The notes below the pieces were generated by a model. The model did no database searches, was not told the origin of the DNA, and was given only the letters and a program-made list of their open reading frames with translations. DNA of 64,000 nucleotides from Linnemannia schmuckeri (Eukaryota > Mortierellomycota > Mortierellomycetes > Mortierellales > Mortierellaceae), in the NCBI GenBank assembly GCA_029449235.1, contig JANATG010000012.1, positions 310,001 to 374,000 of the forward strand, read 5' to 3'. Shown here one piece after another: positions 34,085 through 47,898 of this stretch (positions are counted from its first letter, which is position 1; each line of letters opens with the position of its first letter). Both the position numbers and the translations under genes were made by a program.

Positions 34085-36577
34085 TTCCTAGCCTCCGATC
34101 GATCGGCCGACATTGATATCGGAACGGAAGCAGACAACCCGCCAACCCATCTCGGACTTGCGAGGATGCCTGTATCTCGATTCGACTCATGGTTAGCCTG
34201 TGGGAATCCGTCAACACTTAAAGAACGCAGGAGCGCCCATGTCATATCGCCAGATCTTATGCCTTCTCCCCTATCACAAGTTATGACGTCGATGATGATA
34301 GGCGATGCAGGAACGGGATCCGGGTCTCGTATCAGGGGCAACATACGGCACGGAAGAGAGCACTCGAGACGGGAGCACGCTTGATGTACAACTGTATTGG
34401 GCGTGGACGAAAGGCTGACGCCCAAGTGTTATATGTTTTGCTTTCACCAAATCGGGCGGCGCGTTTTCAGTTTCTACCGAATCGGGCGGTGTGTTGTCTA
34501 TTGTCAGTGAATCGAGCTGAAGACGGCAAGGAGGTGTATGAAAAGCCAAGAAAAAATAACTGAAGTCAAGAGCGCCCAATACCTATAGGAACAAGGACCG
34601 TAAGGTGTGCCAGGGTGGAGACCTAATCCGTATCACCCAGCATATCCTAAACGCCAATGTCGCAATTTTTTTATTTTATTTCTTTTTTTTTTTATGAAAG
34701 AAAGTGTGATGTGCACTATCGAACGCATCTGCTCGCCCCTCCACCTGTAGTACAAATTTGCCGCAATGTATCAATATAAACATAAATGAAAGGCTAATGG
34801 TTTTTTTACTGGAACAACAGACTTGACTTTGTGAACCTCAAGAAAAAAAAAAAAAAAAAAAAAGGACGGCACAGCAATTGACAACGTCTTGAACTAGATT
34901 CAGGAACCATTTTTTCGATGGCTTTCTTGTGTCTCTCTCATACTTCTTTGCTCGAGCGCATGGATACCACCAACAGAATGAATTATTTATTTTATTTTTT
35001 TCATTTTTTTTTTATTTTGTAGTTTTCACCTGAGTGAAGGCCAATTAAAGATGAAGGTGAAAAGAAAAACAAAAATGAAGTGCATAAAAAGTAAGACGAC
35101 AAGAGTGTGAATAGACGAGGAGCTGTGCGACACAGATTAGCTTAACCGAAAAGAAATGAATTTCATAATGCAGGCTCTTGATGGAAGGAGCGGGTATGTG
35201 GGAGTGGCAGATCAATATCAAAGAGAGTGTAATCTGCGCTCCGTTCCTCAATGAGTTCTTTGGGTATCGAAACCCGCATTCTATTGGCAAGAGACCCAGG
35301 AGATAAACTTCAGAGGATCGAATAACACTGCAACGAAAAAGTAATTAAATCCCAAATCGGTACCCCAGCCACGAGAAGATTTCCAATCATCTATATTCTC
35401 GGTTCACAAACCAAACGTGGATACTGGGACCAAGATCATCATTCACAAAGTAATTTGAGAAGTTTTTGTTCGATTGTTCTTTATTTTTTTTGCAAAATTA
35501 CACCCACCCCCTTTTTTCACCAGTTAAAACTAAGCGAATTTTCGACAAAATCCAAACCACATCGACAATGAAAATGAAGAGAATGATGTCCAATCAGTTA
35601 GTCAAGGTTGTGAACATTAGAAACGACGCGGAAGAAGTGTGAACTTCAACGGGGTCGCCCTTGAGATAAGAGGTGCCAGAATAGCAAAAGAGTAACATCA
35701 TCTTGGGATTCTTCTCTTCATTGTCGTTGGCGTGCCGTTGTTTCCACCGTCTCGTTTTGTTTTTGGCTAAATTGCACCCCTTGAGACCCTCTTAGCATCA
35801 AACGCCCGCCATTGATTCACCATTGATATATATAACTGCAATTGCTTGCCGGAATCATCCTCGTTCGTCAGTCCTAGTCAACAAGACCCCTCAGCAACAG
35901 AGACAGTCAAGATCAACCTGAAAGAGATAGAGAAAGGACATAACAAAAAATCGTTAGAACTTTTTCTCAAACATGCACCAACGACAGTGCAGTGAATTGG
36001 TTACAATACAAAATGGGGAGGGATGTGGATCTCTCTCATTAAAATGCTTGTTTTTGTTTGTATGTGGGTCAGGGTTAAAAAGCTCTGTGAAGAATACTCA
36101 ACATGGTCTTTCAGGTGAAGAAATTCGTTGTTTAAAAACATCATCCGTACAAACGAAACCAACAAGTGTGTGAGAGAGATAGGAGTGGGGATGATTGCAG
36201 TTGGAAGGATTGAGTTTGGATTGGATTGCTTACCATTCGTGAGAGTAGGAAAGATTCGATGTGTGGGAATGTGTAGGAAAGGAAAGGGTTAAAGGAAGAG
36301 GAAAAAATTTTCTCAAGAGCGTTAGTTAAATACATGTGTGAGATGTGGCTTGGCTGATACACATTCAAAACAAACGCGTCCCCATAAACGCGACTGCTGC
36401 ATTTTTGTGAAAAAATGAAAAAAGAGTCAAAATGAAGCTCCATAGGGACCTCAACAGTCCAAACGGCTTTTGTGCTTTTATTTCGGACCTGGAAAAAAAA
36501 ATCGAAAAAAGAAAGAAAAAAAAAAAAAAGAAAAGAAAAGAAAAAAAAAAAAAAAAAAAAAAAAGGACTCGGCAGTC
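33274..36577. other. Gene-poor stretch downstream of the homeobox gene
   Basis: About 3.3 kb with only short, motif-free open frames. It contains a T31 run (34052-34082), an A-rich run near 34842-34863 and AT-rich DNA 34970-35030. A24 (36541-36564) lies 14 bp beyond the homeobox stop codon. No gene or mobile element is supported. Confidence 0.4.
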
Positions 36578-37271
36578 TCAAAACTCGCTCAAGGCTGACG
36601 GAGATGGTGACGGCGACGGTGAAGGGACTAGGGCAGCTGCAATCGCAACATGGTCACTCACTCGATCCACGCTTATAGACTTGTCATCAAAACCCAAGGA
36701 ACGGCTGGGTTGCCGTTGAAGTTCACCTTGAAGAGCTGCAATGCTACCCTGACTTCCCGTGTTCTCCTTGTCTAACTTGGCCTTCCTTTGGTCATTCAGA
36801 AACTCAAGTTCTTGTCGCTGCTGGAGACGCTGATGCTCAAGAATAAACTGCTGATGCTTGTACTCCTCAAATGCTCTGGCATCCTTGAAACTCAAGGTCG
36901 GCGTTGATTCGGGCGCAGAAGAGTGAGCTGGCGACCCACTAAGCGGGTTCAGGGTCAGGGGTTGTGGTGGTAGCAAGGTTGACGGAGGATTCACTTGTCG
37001 CGGTTGTTGATGTTGGTGTTGTTGCAATAGTGGTGCTTGCAATTGCGGAAGTGGATGTGGTGTTTGCTGCTGGTGCTCAAGTTGTTGCTGTAGTAGTAGT
37101 TGTTGTTGTTGTTGTTGCGACTGATGGTGCTGATGTAGTTGCTGTAGTTGCTGTTGTTGTTGCTGCTGCTGCTGTTGCTGCTGCTGTTGCTGCTGCTGTT
37201 GATGTTGAAGGTGCAGCTGTTGTTGCGTCGATTGAGGTTGTGAATGAAGCGGCTGTTGGGTCCCTTGTTGT

Positions 37272-37303
<32 letters not shown>

Positions 37304-40300
37304 TTGTTGCTGACGGGCAAGGGGTAACTTCTGCTGTAATATCGCAAAGTGGCTCATCGCTGCAAGGCTCTGATCCCAGTTGATGTTTTGCTCCAGCTCC
37401 TCGTAAGGCATTACAATCTTGGGGGATCCATGGCTTAATACGTCGCTCTGCTGGCGCTGAATCGAGTGAGGAGACACTGGCTGCGGTGATTGAAACATGA
37501 TAGGGAGTGTCGCGTTCCAGGCTTGGCCTTGCTGCAAGGTGTGCTTTTGTTGCTGATGTTGCTGTTGTCTCTGTTGCCGAAGTTGTTGTTGTTGCAGTTG
37601 GTGTTGTTGACCATGCTGTTCAAGCGGATGTACGCTGAGTGGATTTTCTAATGCGGTTGGCGATGAAGGTGAAGGAGGAGGAGGAAAAACTGGTGACGGA
37701 AAGTAGGATGGTTGTGTTCGCAAAAAATCCTGTCGAATGAGTTGCGGGACAAGCGAAGAGTGCGTCTGAGGTCCTTGTTCAGCTAATAAAGACGACGACG
37801 GGCCTTGGGAGTGCCTTCGAGGAGAGGCAAGCGACGCGTTTGGGTCTATCAGCATAGCTGGACTCTCGCGCATACTGTTTGGTTGCAACATCAGCGAGTC
37901 CAAACTGTGGGTACGCATCAATAGCGGCGCCTCCATGGATGGGCCAAGTGTAACGGCCATCGCTACAGTGGAAGGTGTTTCCCACACAGGAGGGCTCGGA
38001 CCACCATACGTCGCTGATCCACCGTCGCTCATAGGAGAAGACGACGTGGCATTCCCAAAAGGAAACTCTCTGATGTCTCTACTTGTGACTGGCGAGGAAG
38101 AGGGAGACGGAGACGGTGATATCGAGGACGCGGGAGAGGCCGTCATGGCAGTTGGGATAGAATGGAGTGGCATGTGTTGGCCAAAGGCTGGTGCGGTCGT
38201 CATGTGGGAAGAGGATGCATATGCTGGAAGAAGCAAAGACGATTGGTCAAGGTCCGAGGCATTGCTCGCTAAGGCATCGAGTGGATGGAGTGATGTTGAG
38301 AGAGGCATGTCCTCAGCTTTGGGCGGCAGATTGGGGTCGATTGCAAAGGTAGCGTCCAGAGTTGCCTCATGGTCAGATTGCCAGTGGTACAGGCTGGCGT
38401 TGGGAGAGGAGGAAGACAGTTCATTTCCATCAAACAAAGGGACAACATTCTGTTGTGCTAACGCGCCAGAGAGATCCTTGGAAATACTGCAAGGTTCAGA
38501 ATAGCGTCTTCCAAAGGTCTGGTAAGAAAAAAAGAACAGAGGCTGGGTTGTTAGTCTTTGATGCCTTCATTCATTGTATACATTTGCCTATCTCACAGCA
38601 ATAGCTTAAAACATACGTCTTGCAGTGTTACAGGAAGAGACAGGCGCGACCGCGCTGGCCGAACACTATAGGCTGTTCGTGTGCGCGACCACGGCGTTTG
38701 CCCAATCTGGTGCTGTTGCTGGGCTAAGAGCCTGGGAGTCTGCAACTGAGGGAGGTGGTAGGGGTCCGTGAGAGAATGGCGATGTCCAGATGCCGATAGA
38801 TGTGCTCTTTTCAGCTCCTGAGCATCCATGTCCGATGCTTTTGTTTCGTGATCAGGAGCGGCAAGAGAGTCCGTGGACAGTGACAGACCAAAGCCTTGCT
38901 CTCGCTGCTCTGCAACGTGTCCTTCCGAAAAGACAATCCCGAAAGGCTGCTCTCGTCGAGTGAAAGGATCCGCATCTGTCTTAGGAACCATGACTGTGGA
39001 TGGTGAAGATGATCCTGTTGTGGAAGCCTGGAACTCTCGAACAGGAAAGAACAACTGCTGTTCATACTGCTGCTGCTGAAGTTGTTGTTGTAGTTGCTGC
39101 TGATGCTGGTGTTGGAGCTGAAGCTGAAATTGCTGCTGCTGAAACTGTTGCTGTTGTTGCTGTAGTTGCAAGCGGTGCTCAAGTTCTTGCTGAAGTTGCA
39201 AAACGGCAATGTCACCTTGGTTAACAGAAGGTTGGCTGCTCAAAGATGGAGGATCGGGAATAATCTGGAGTCCTTTGCTGAAACACTCAATAAACCCAGG
39301 AGGGCAAGAGTTACGCCGAGCTTGTTGGGTATCCTGAAGGAGTGTTGAATCCAATGCGGGAGAGTCTGGGCCTGAGCACGCTGCTTGATTTAAGTCTGTC
39401 GCCATCGGCCAGTAAACAGCGCCGCCTTGGCTCGAGGATCCTGGTTCGGCTGACAAAGCCAAGGATGATGCTGGAAGAGCTGTCGACTGTCCTGAGCGAC
39501 CAGAAGCATCCGGGGGGTGAGGGGACGATGAATGCTTCTGAACTACAGGGTTGAGCAAAGCCATTGAAGGGTTTTCTGCAAGTTTCGCCACTGAAATATC
39601 GCCTGTCGGTGGCTGCTGTTGCATCGCCATATTTATCCAAGCGCCCTGATGGACATTTTCTGTGGTCGTGTAGCTTCCCGGCTGTATTGGTGGCGTCAAA
39701 GAATCCTGGTTACCGGAGGCCGAAAAGCTTGGTCCTGTCGGCGAATGTTGAATGTCAAATTGGACACGTACTCCCGACTGACTCTTGCTCTTGGGGGTAG
39801 TCTTCAAGGACGATCGTCTACGGCCCTTCCTCGGATCCAAGGACCCAAAGGGACTCGCTTCGCCAGTTATGACCATAGAGCTCTGCGCCAGCGTCATACC
39901 TTGGCCAGTCACGATATGTGACTGTTGAACCAATGAAAGACCTTCCGCAGAACTTATGGTTGGACTCAATGTTTGTTGTGTAGATGATGTAGCACTGGCG
40001 TTGAAGTTGCCACCATGGTTGGTTGTCGTAGAAGGCCCCGCTATGCTGACTGTGCGGACTTTCAGCGGCAAATGCTGGGCCACACCAACACCTCCCACCC
40101 GCGCAACTCTGATTCCATAATCCAAAGCTTTTTGACCCTCAATGAAGGTTTGCGGATTCGTCGTCGAGGTAGTGTGTCCGGAAGTCTGATTGTCAGCAAT
40201 CCTTGGCTGTTGTTCTGGTGGCGAGAATGTGAACGAAGGAACATTGACAGATGTTGGAGACTCGGAAAAAGACGATGGCGTGTCTCCATGAACTATGCCT

Positions 40301-42005
40301 CCCGAGGTATCGAAAACATGGATGCCGGTCATGGGTGATCCTCCTGAGGGACGAGAGTGTTTGCAAACACTTTTTCTCCTCTTACTCTGAACTTCTATTG
40401 GTGGCACGATAGACTCTGTCTGATTGACTCCATCCAAAGTCGAGGTCGAGTTCTGGCCATCCAATGAGTGCACAGCCTTGTGCTTCGAACCATGATGGGA
40501 CGAAGAGAAGCTAGTCTCATGAACTGAAACCCTACGCGAGAGTGGGTAGGTGCGCGCATGTCCACGAGTGTCACCCACAAACCCCATCTGCTCTTGCACT
40601 GCTGGTGATAGATGGGTCCCGCCCATGGCTGCTGTGGTCGCTGCCGCTGTCGCCATTGTTGTTGGTGTTGAGGCAATAATGGATGGTGTTGTTCTTGAAA
40701 GTAGAGACTGAGGAGGAAGAGATGGGTGAAAGGGAGATGGTGGCGCGTTATTGTGGCTGGTGATGGAGCTGGAGTTGGCGTTGTTGACTGAGTATGGATG
40801 TGGTCTTTGATGGGGTGACGATTGCCGAAGGTCGTCCATAGATGGGCTTGGGTGCTGGCCGCTCCAAATGCTTCTCTCTTGATCGCTGCTCGCTCGGATG
40901 GTGGCCGGCATAGACATTCTTCGCAAAAGACTCAGAGTGGAAAGTCGCCGATGGACATTTGGTATCGTCGGAACGGTTGGTGGTAACCCTTGGAAGGCTA
41001 TCGTCTTTGAGTTTCGCCTCCTTGGCGAGTCTGCTATTGTGAGGTATTGAGTGAAAGAAAAAGAACAGTAATCATCAGACCAAGACCATGGATAAGAGCA
41101 GGATATTGAATGCAAGCAAACAAACAAACAAACAAAAAAAATGGTAAAGGCTAATGGCTTTAACTTTGACGAAGCGGCATGAGAAAACTATAAACCGTAC
41201 CTTGACTCTTCTGAGGTGTACCAGGCGCCCAGTCATGTCGAGTCACAACCGGTGTGTCCACAAATCTAGCTTGGTCAATGAGCTGTGGAGCAGTTGGTCC
41301 GAGGCTGGAGAGCGAAGGTGGGCTGGATGGGTCAACAGAGGGAGCAGGGCGCGACTGGAGATTGGTCGATGGGTTGTGCGTACCCGCGCTAGTCCATATC
41401 TGCGAACGACCCCACGTCTCCGCATCGAGCGTGGATCTGTTATTGTCGGAAAGGTCTTGAGACTGAATCGTGTCTGTCTCGACAGCTAGCGACTCAATAG
41501 ACAGGATGGATGAAGAAGAAAAGTTGGACATCACGCTGTCCGATCGTGTTGCCTGGGCCTTCTTTGTTGTTGGTGGCTCACTAAGAGCGTTAGAACTTTC
41601 GACCGTGAGAGAGGGTGGAGCATAACTAGAGGAATATCCTTCGATGGGCCCAGACTCGTCAGGGACAAGAAGTGGGTCACCCTCCGGCCCGAGATCGTCC
41701 TCTATTTGTTGTTCATCCGTGCTGGGGTTAGAGTTGGCTTGGTGGACGGCCGTGTTGGCCTGCTTGTTCTTGGCTCGCCTATTCTGGAACCACACTTGAA
41801 TTCCGCGAGGGGTCATCGATAGTCGCTGGGCAAGCTGTTGGCGTGTGCTGGCATTGGGCTTGGGGTTTTCGATGAAAGCCTTTTCCAGGGTCTTGAACTG
41901 ACTGCGGGAGGTTCGCCGACGACGCTTGATATCGTAGGGATTGTAAAAAGCTGTCCGTAGTTCACCGTGTGGGGATTGATGTTCGAGGTTGGATGACTCT
42001 GTCAT
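36578..42005 (-). CDS. Homeodomain transcription factor, very long and glutamine-rich
   Basis: Three exons, 42005-41201, 41033-38617 and 38518-36578, splice in frame to 1,720 residues. The homeodomain is at about 27-84: KRRRRTSRSQFKTLEKAF, then QLAQRLSMTPRGIQVWFQNR with the invariant Trp-Phe-x-Asn-Arg (72-77). It is a typical (non-TALE) 60-residue domain and would bind DNA in the nucleus. The rest is low-complexity Ser/Pro/Gln sequence. Q-rich blocks lie at ~883-928 (DNA 39055-39190) and ~1477-1561 (DNA 37060-37315), the latter mostly Gln with His and Leu; this composition is common in activation domains. A bipartite basic segment (KGRRRSSLKTTPKSKSQSG) could be a nuclear signal. Fungal relatives include Pho2/Yox1-type homeobox proteins, but those are far shorter. 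Target genes cannot be inferred. Confidence 0.87.
37060..37315. repeat. CAG/CAA-type repeat encoding polyglutamine (homeobox gene, exon 3)
   Basis: Imperfect trinucleotide tract read as CAG and CAA on the minus strand. Mixed codons argue that Gln is selected or at least tolerated, and that the tract is less prone to slippage than a pure CAG run. Confidence 0.85.
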
Positions 42006-45000
42006 TGTGGACCGAAGAAAAGTAAAAGAGATAGAAAGATTTGCTCCTCTCCTATTCTCACCACTAAATAATTATGTGAACGGAAATAGAGAGTCGGCGG
42101 CGACAGGACGGCTTTGGACTTGATAACAGCCAATACTTTTTTTTGTAGGCGCAATCCGAACCACTAAATAGGATAAAGTGGTGGCGAGGAATAAGGAGTG
42201 GTGGATTGGCTTGTGGTCAGGCTGCAAAATAGAGGAGAGTCAGGCCGAAGAGGAAGGCAGGCATGGATGGAGGAAGGTCAGGAAACAGAGAGGAGGGAGA
42301 AGGAAGGTGTAAGTTGCAAGATGGATGAGGTTAATGGTCTATAGAGTAGTCGAGGACAAGCAGAAGATGATTGGTATGTGAAGTAGAAAGATTAAACAAG
42401 GTTTGTAAGGGGTTTGAGGAGGGAAGAAGAAGGGAAAAAAAACAGAACGGTGTCCATTTGTCAAGGTGTGCAACAAAAAAAAGAGGAAGAAGGGATGGAG
42501 AAGGGCAGGAAGGAGAGAGGACACAGGGAGAGCCACAGGGAAAGTGGGTGAGGAAAGAGAAGAGATAGATGGGATGGGATGAGATGAAGGCGAATAGAGC
42601 CAACAACAAACAACATATTCGGTACTCGGTCGATAACTAAAGCATGCTCATTTTGCACCCTTACTCATACTTTCTTCCCTCACTCTCACTTGAACACAGG
42701 TATACACGCGCACATTGAGATGGTGGAAGTGAATGAAGACGAGAAAACAAAGAACGAGGAGAGAAGAAAAGAGAGACAGTTACAACTCTCAGTATCGTTC
42801 CATTCCCACTTGCCCACTTCTTGCCATCAATCTCGTCCTCCTCCCTTTGTTGTTGTGTGTATAGCGCGAAAGAGCATTTCACTCTTTGAACATTAAAAAA
42901 CAAGGGAGGGAGAAAAGAAAGAGTAAGAGAAGGAGTGGGATAAAAGAAGGAGTAAGAGAAGGAGGAGGAGAGAATAGAAAATGACTAGTCCGTCCGCAGA
43001 TACCAAACATATCGTTTTTTCTTTTGCCTGGGTGCGATTTTGGATATGATCGGGGTGCTCGTGAGAAATAACGTACTGTGCAGGCAAACCAATTACCTTG
43101 ATCTCTGTCTCCTTTCCTCTTTGTTTTCATTCAATTAAACCCTTTGACTCTCCGACTCTTCTGTTTTCTTTCTCTTCAGGTTCAAACAACAGGGAAGGGG
43201 GTATAAGGGTGAATGTTAAAACAACCAAGAATAAACAACAATACCATCACCACCACAACAACAACAAAAACAGCGACCACAGAGATTATTTTTGTTTTGG
43301 CGACACAAAATTTCTGTTGACGGTCGTTCTTAGGTGAGAAAAAAGGAGGAAAACGAAAAAAAAAAAAAAAAAAAAAGAAAAAAAATGGGCCCTGAGAGGG
43401 ATCATGCAAGGAGGGGAACACAAATGTGGGTTGTGCTGGGGCGTGAGCAATAAATAATAAGGGCGAGAGAGCAAGCGTCGGTCATTTTCTGGAAGAGAAA
43501 AAAAAAACGAAGGAAAGAGACGGAAGATAAGTCCCTTTAGCAATCCATTTTCGAGCACGAGAGCGAAGGTGGGCAGCAAAGGGCGATGGAAAAGGGTCTT
43601 CAAAACGGGTAAATCTATCACGAGATTGGCCGAGTAAGCGAACACACCATCACTCACACGGTGGTCGATAGCTCCTCCGGGAAAGGAATGAAAGCAGGAA
43701 GGGAGAGAAGGATAGGGCAAAGTGTGTGTTGAACTGTTGTGGAGATCGGGTGGTCCATGGTCGATGAGCGGACGTTTAACGCAAAATGTCGAGGAATGGC
43801 CGGAGTCCAATGGATCGCGATTATGAGATTGTATGGGTGACAGCCTTGCGATACGGAAGGTGAAGTATACAATAGCGTATGTGTCGAAGATATTTACCTA
43901 GGGTGCGTTTGGCAATGAGTCGTTGTGAAGGATGTTCAGGGAGGAGTGTGGGTGTTATTAATTGTCGGATGGTTGTAAGGAGTAACAGAAAGGAGGTAGC
44001 GAGAGGCGTAGCTAGCGCTGGTAGGAGACTAAGAGTGGTGAGGGTAAAGGTGGTGGGAGCGATTTGAAAGGGGTGAGGAGAAGGAGAAGAATCTAGGAAT
44101 TGATGGATTGTCCGAGATTTTCGATGTGATTGTCAATTGTCGGTCTGTCGGTCAAAGAGGTGAAAGAGGAGAAAGAATAAGAGGACGAAGGGGAGGCAAG
44201 AAAGAACGATGTATCAGATCTCTCTGATGTGATAGCATTAGAAGAGAACAAATAGTGTCAATTGTCGATGTCGATGTCGATGCTCAATGTTCACGTCCAA
44301 GGGTTGAGAGCATGGCGCGATAAGACAACAGTCTTTCAATTTACCAGAATGAATCTGGCAGGGCTAGTGAGAGAGAGAGAGAGGGAAAAAGAGATATGAA
44401 CACTTGTATCCGAGGATTAGGTATGGCCAATGTTGTTCCTGTTGCCGCTGCTGTGTTTTAAAACATGAACCAATTGCTGCAAGTGCGCGAAGGAAGGAAA
44501 GGGAAGGGGAAAGGGAGAAAGAAGGGAATATGACAGGGAAAAGAAGAAAAAGAGGAGAGGGGAGGAGGAGTAAATGGAAGTGGGTGAAGACGCCAAGATA
44601 AGAAAGAAGAAAGAAAGAAGCGCAAAGCAAAAATTCAAAAGACAAAGAACACCACTCGCTTCACCAAAGGACGAAAAGTGAACAGAAGGAAAGACGGAAG
44701 AAAAAGGCTAACAAAAAGCAAGGGCGTGGAGTTGCAATAAAGAATGTCGAACAGAGAGGTGAGAAAGAAAAAGCCACTGAATAAGCTGAAGGGACACAAC
44801 CTCTGACAAATCCGCCAAGTGAGGATTGACCAGTACGATTGTGTGTCTACGTTACGTGAGCAAAGTGCATTAACAAAGGAAGTGCAAAGGAGGGGTGTTG
44901 TTTGCTACCGTTATCGTCGTTGTTGCTGGTGGTGTTGTCAGAATTAAAGAGTGAGAATGAGAGAGGGAAAGAAAGGGCAGACAGGGGGGACGATAGGAAG

Positions 45001-45722
45001 TCGAGTGAGTGTCGTAACAGTTAAAACGGACAAAAGCAAACTGTTTTTCGTTTCGTTTCGCTTGTCTTCTCCTCTTGGCCCCGTTCTTTATTAATATATT
45101 TTCTTTCTCTTCCAGGCTAATTTTTGTCCTTTTTTTATTCTTTGATAGCTGGCCGACAGCAACACCCCTGACAACGGACGATTTTCATTGACGCGACGAA
45201 TGAACGGGACGCATTGTCCAAAGCAATGAACAGAAAAAAAAAATGAGCGCGCGTGATTAACTCTTGATTGGACGACAGAAGATGAATCGCGAACGAGCAT
45301 TTTTTATTTTTCAAAGTTAAAGCTGTTATGCACAAGAACAATGAAGCAAGACGAAGAAAAAGAGGGGGAGGGAAAAGAAGCGACGAGACGAGAAGAAGAG
45401 AAGAAATGAAGAGTGAGGAGGATGAATACACAACAACAACAACAACAGCGACATCAACAACACGAGGTACGGAATGATAGCGCACAAAGAAGAAGAAAAA
45501 ACGAGGGGGATAAAAGCCTATCGGTCGATGAATAGGGTGGAGGGAGGTGGAGGTGGTCTGAGGGTCTGGTCCTCGCACTCTTTGTTTTTTGGTTCTTTGT
45601 TCTTTATTCTCAGCATTACAAACGAGTATACCTTCCTTTTCTTTCTTTCTTCCTCCTTGACTCGACCTAAATAAAACTCCATTGACCAACAACTGACGAA
45701 TAATAACAAAACAGCAGCAGCC

Positions 45723-45750
45723 AAAAAAAAAAAAAAAAAAAAAAAAAAAC
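45723..45750. repeat. A28 mononucleotide run
   Basis: Twenty-eight A on the plus strand within the 5.9 kb gene-poor block. Confidence 0.9.
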
Positions 45751-47845
45751 TTTGCTGAAAGACCACTGTGCCCTTGAAAAAAACTGAATTGGCACTAACA
45801 GCACTCCATCCCCTATTCCACCGCACACCACCAACCAAAAACCTATCAACATGATCAAACTGAACTCTAGTAAAACAGGGCAAAACATTGCCGGGCGTGT
45901 CACCTCTTGTCATCATGAAGCTCTAAGCTCTTTTTTTCTCTGACTCTGGCCTTCGTTCTTCCAGCCGAGAGGCGAACGAGATCAAGAAGGAGAAAGGCAT
46001 AAGAAAGAGAACAAGACGACAGATCGAACAAAAATAATGTTTGTCCTTGATGCATCTATTCATCACATCTACTTCACATGCTACTGGCGCATGCCAGGAA
46101 ACAACTCATGCGATGGAGAAGTGACAAGTTGCAAGAAGGGTTAAAGATGTTTTCTTGTGTTTTTCTTGACTAATACTAATAGGAAAAACTCAAAAAATAC
46201 TGAAAGTGAATTTGGGCAGTTGGCCATTCTCACTTTTCGGAAGCGGATCTTTAAGATGAGAACAGAGTTGGTTCGAGAGCAAATGATGTGGAAAGGCAAA
46301 GGAAAGGACGACACCTTATCGTTTGGTGCGTGTAGGAACATCGTCTTCGAGAGCGTGGACGGGCCAAGACTGCCTGGTACAGGAAAAGTGCAATAGAGAC
46401 GCGAAACCATATTCATATCGCGCGTGTAGAAGGAATTGTTTTGTTTGTTGTTACCTTTGTGTTTTCTTGTGCTCTTTTTTGTTTTCACTCTGTTGGTGTG
46501 TTTTTTTTGTTTGTTTGTTACCTTGTTACTATTTGGCTATTGTTGGTCTGTTTTGCGTATATTCTTACTCACCGATGAGCGACGGTCGCTTGGATGGAGG
46601 CGAAAGTCTGGGAGCTTGATCTTTTCGTTTATCCAATTGGTATCCCTGCTTCTTTTTTTTTTCAACCCATCAAGTGATGGATGTTGATTCAACAATGCCG
46701 AAAGGGTTTGCGTTCCTGAACTGCCACGCTAAGGCGTGGATAAAGAGACGCTAAAAGGCTGTCTTTTTTTACTCACACTTTACTTTCCCGAAGAGACACA
46801 ATTGCATTATCCATCGCTATCCAAAAGAGCAATTGGCGCCAACAAAACAACAGCAAAACGAGAGGGAAGGAGAAGAGGGAGAGTCAGAAAAGAACAGGAA
46901 AGGGGTTCTCCTTCCTCCCCTTGCCCCACCCTCATTCCACGTACTTCCCTTGACGTTCCCATCATACCTTTTACCGTTGTTCCCGAACTTGGACACAAAG
47001 GCAAAACGACAAAAAAGAAAAGAAAAGGCAACGACAAATAGGTAACCTACGCGTGAGTAAGTATGCCCCCCTCACGACTATGGGAAAAAACGCACAAACA
47101 CTCAACTGTCTCTTTCTACCCCACTAATTGTGAGAGCATGAGAGCGTCCGTCCTGTCTGTCGCACGCTCGACGAAGTTGTCAGAGACAACAAACTTGACC
47201 AAAAGTACATATTTTTCATGAATGTATCCTACCCTATCCACCTTCCTCCTTGCGTTTTTGTCGTTTTCTCATCGGCTTTCCGTTTCCCGACCTCTCCGGC
47301 TTCTTCTCCACACATGTAAGCGCGCAATTTGTCAGTGAAAGGAATAGGAGAGAGGAAGGAAGACAAAGGAAGACTGACAAACGTAACCTACCCAAGTGCC
47401 CGTCCTCTTTTTTTTTTTGTCGACAGTCAGCATGTGATGGCAAACTGGGCAGGCTGCAGGATTGATGGAATGAAACACGCGATTGAAAAAGACAGCTAGG
47501 TCATAAAAAATTGGGTGGGAAGTTATTGTGGGGTGGGAAAAATTCTGTCCAACTACCTCTTTGTTCTCTTTTTGTTCTCCTCTCTCTCTTGCTCCACATG
47601 TGCTTGATTTTCATACAGGATCACTGTGAGCAGGCGATTTTCGTTTGTTTGGGTTGATAAAGGACAAGCAAGGAGACTGTTCACTCACTTGTTCATTTGC
47701 ACATGGGAAGGAACAAAGAAAGAGAGAAGGAGTGAAAGGAGATAGATAGGCATGACAAAAAAAACAAAGTTGAGGGATGGACTTTTCGTCAAAAATGCTT
47801 CCCTTACTTTTGTAACCCTTTTCACCATTTTTTTTGAAGCCCTCT

Positions 47846-47870
47846 GACTGGACTGGACTGGACTGGACTG
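47846..47870. repeat. (GACTG)5 tandem repeat in the 3' flank of the kinase gene
   Basis: Five perfect copies of gactg ending 28 bp beyond the stop codon, so probably in the 3' untranslated region. Confidence 0.85.
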
Positions 47871-47898
47871 AACAGCGTTCATTTTTATTAGCTCGTCT

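Larger units (their letters stand above)
42006..47898. other. 5.9 kb gene-poor block between two large regulators
   Basis: No supportable gene. The DNA is purine-rich on the plus strand, with A21 (43356-43376), A28 (45723-45750), GA-rich microsatellite DNA (about 44365-44395) and a GTCGAT repeat (44259-44280). The right end carries (GACTG)5. Open frames here are made almost entirely of Phe/Leu/Ser or Lys/Glu/Arg and are best explained by composition. Both flanking genes are on the minus strand, so the block holds the homeobox promoter (left end) and the kinase 3' flank (right end). Confidence 0.5.

Noticed and set aside
36964..37383. 139-residue plus-strand open frame rich in Val
   Set aside because: Antisense of the homeobox polyglutamine tract; Val/Ala runs are the reverse reading of CAG/CAA.
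44259..44280. CRISPR-like or direct-repeat array
   Set aside because: Only a short GTCGAT microsatellite; no spacers, and the genome is eukaryotic.
45135..45916. Minus-strand frames with Phe/Val runs
   Set aside because: Produced by A28 and GA-rich DNA; no conserved motif.
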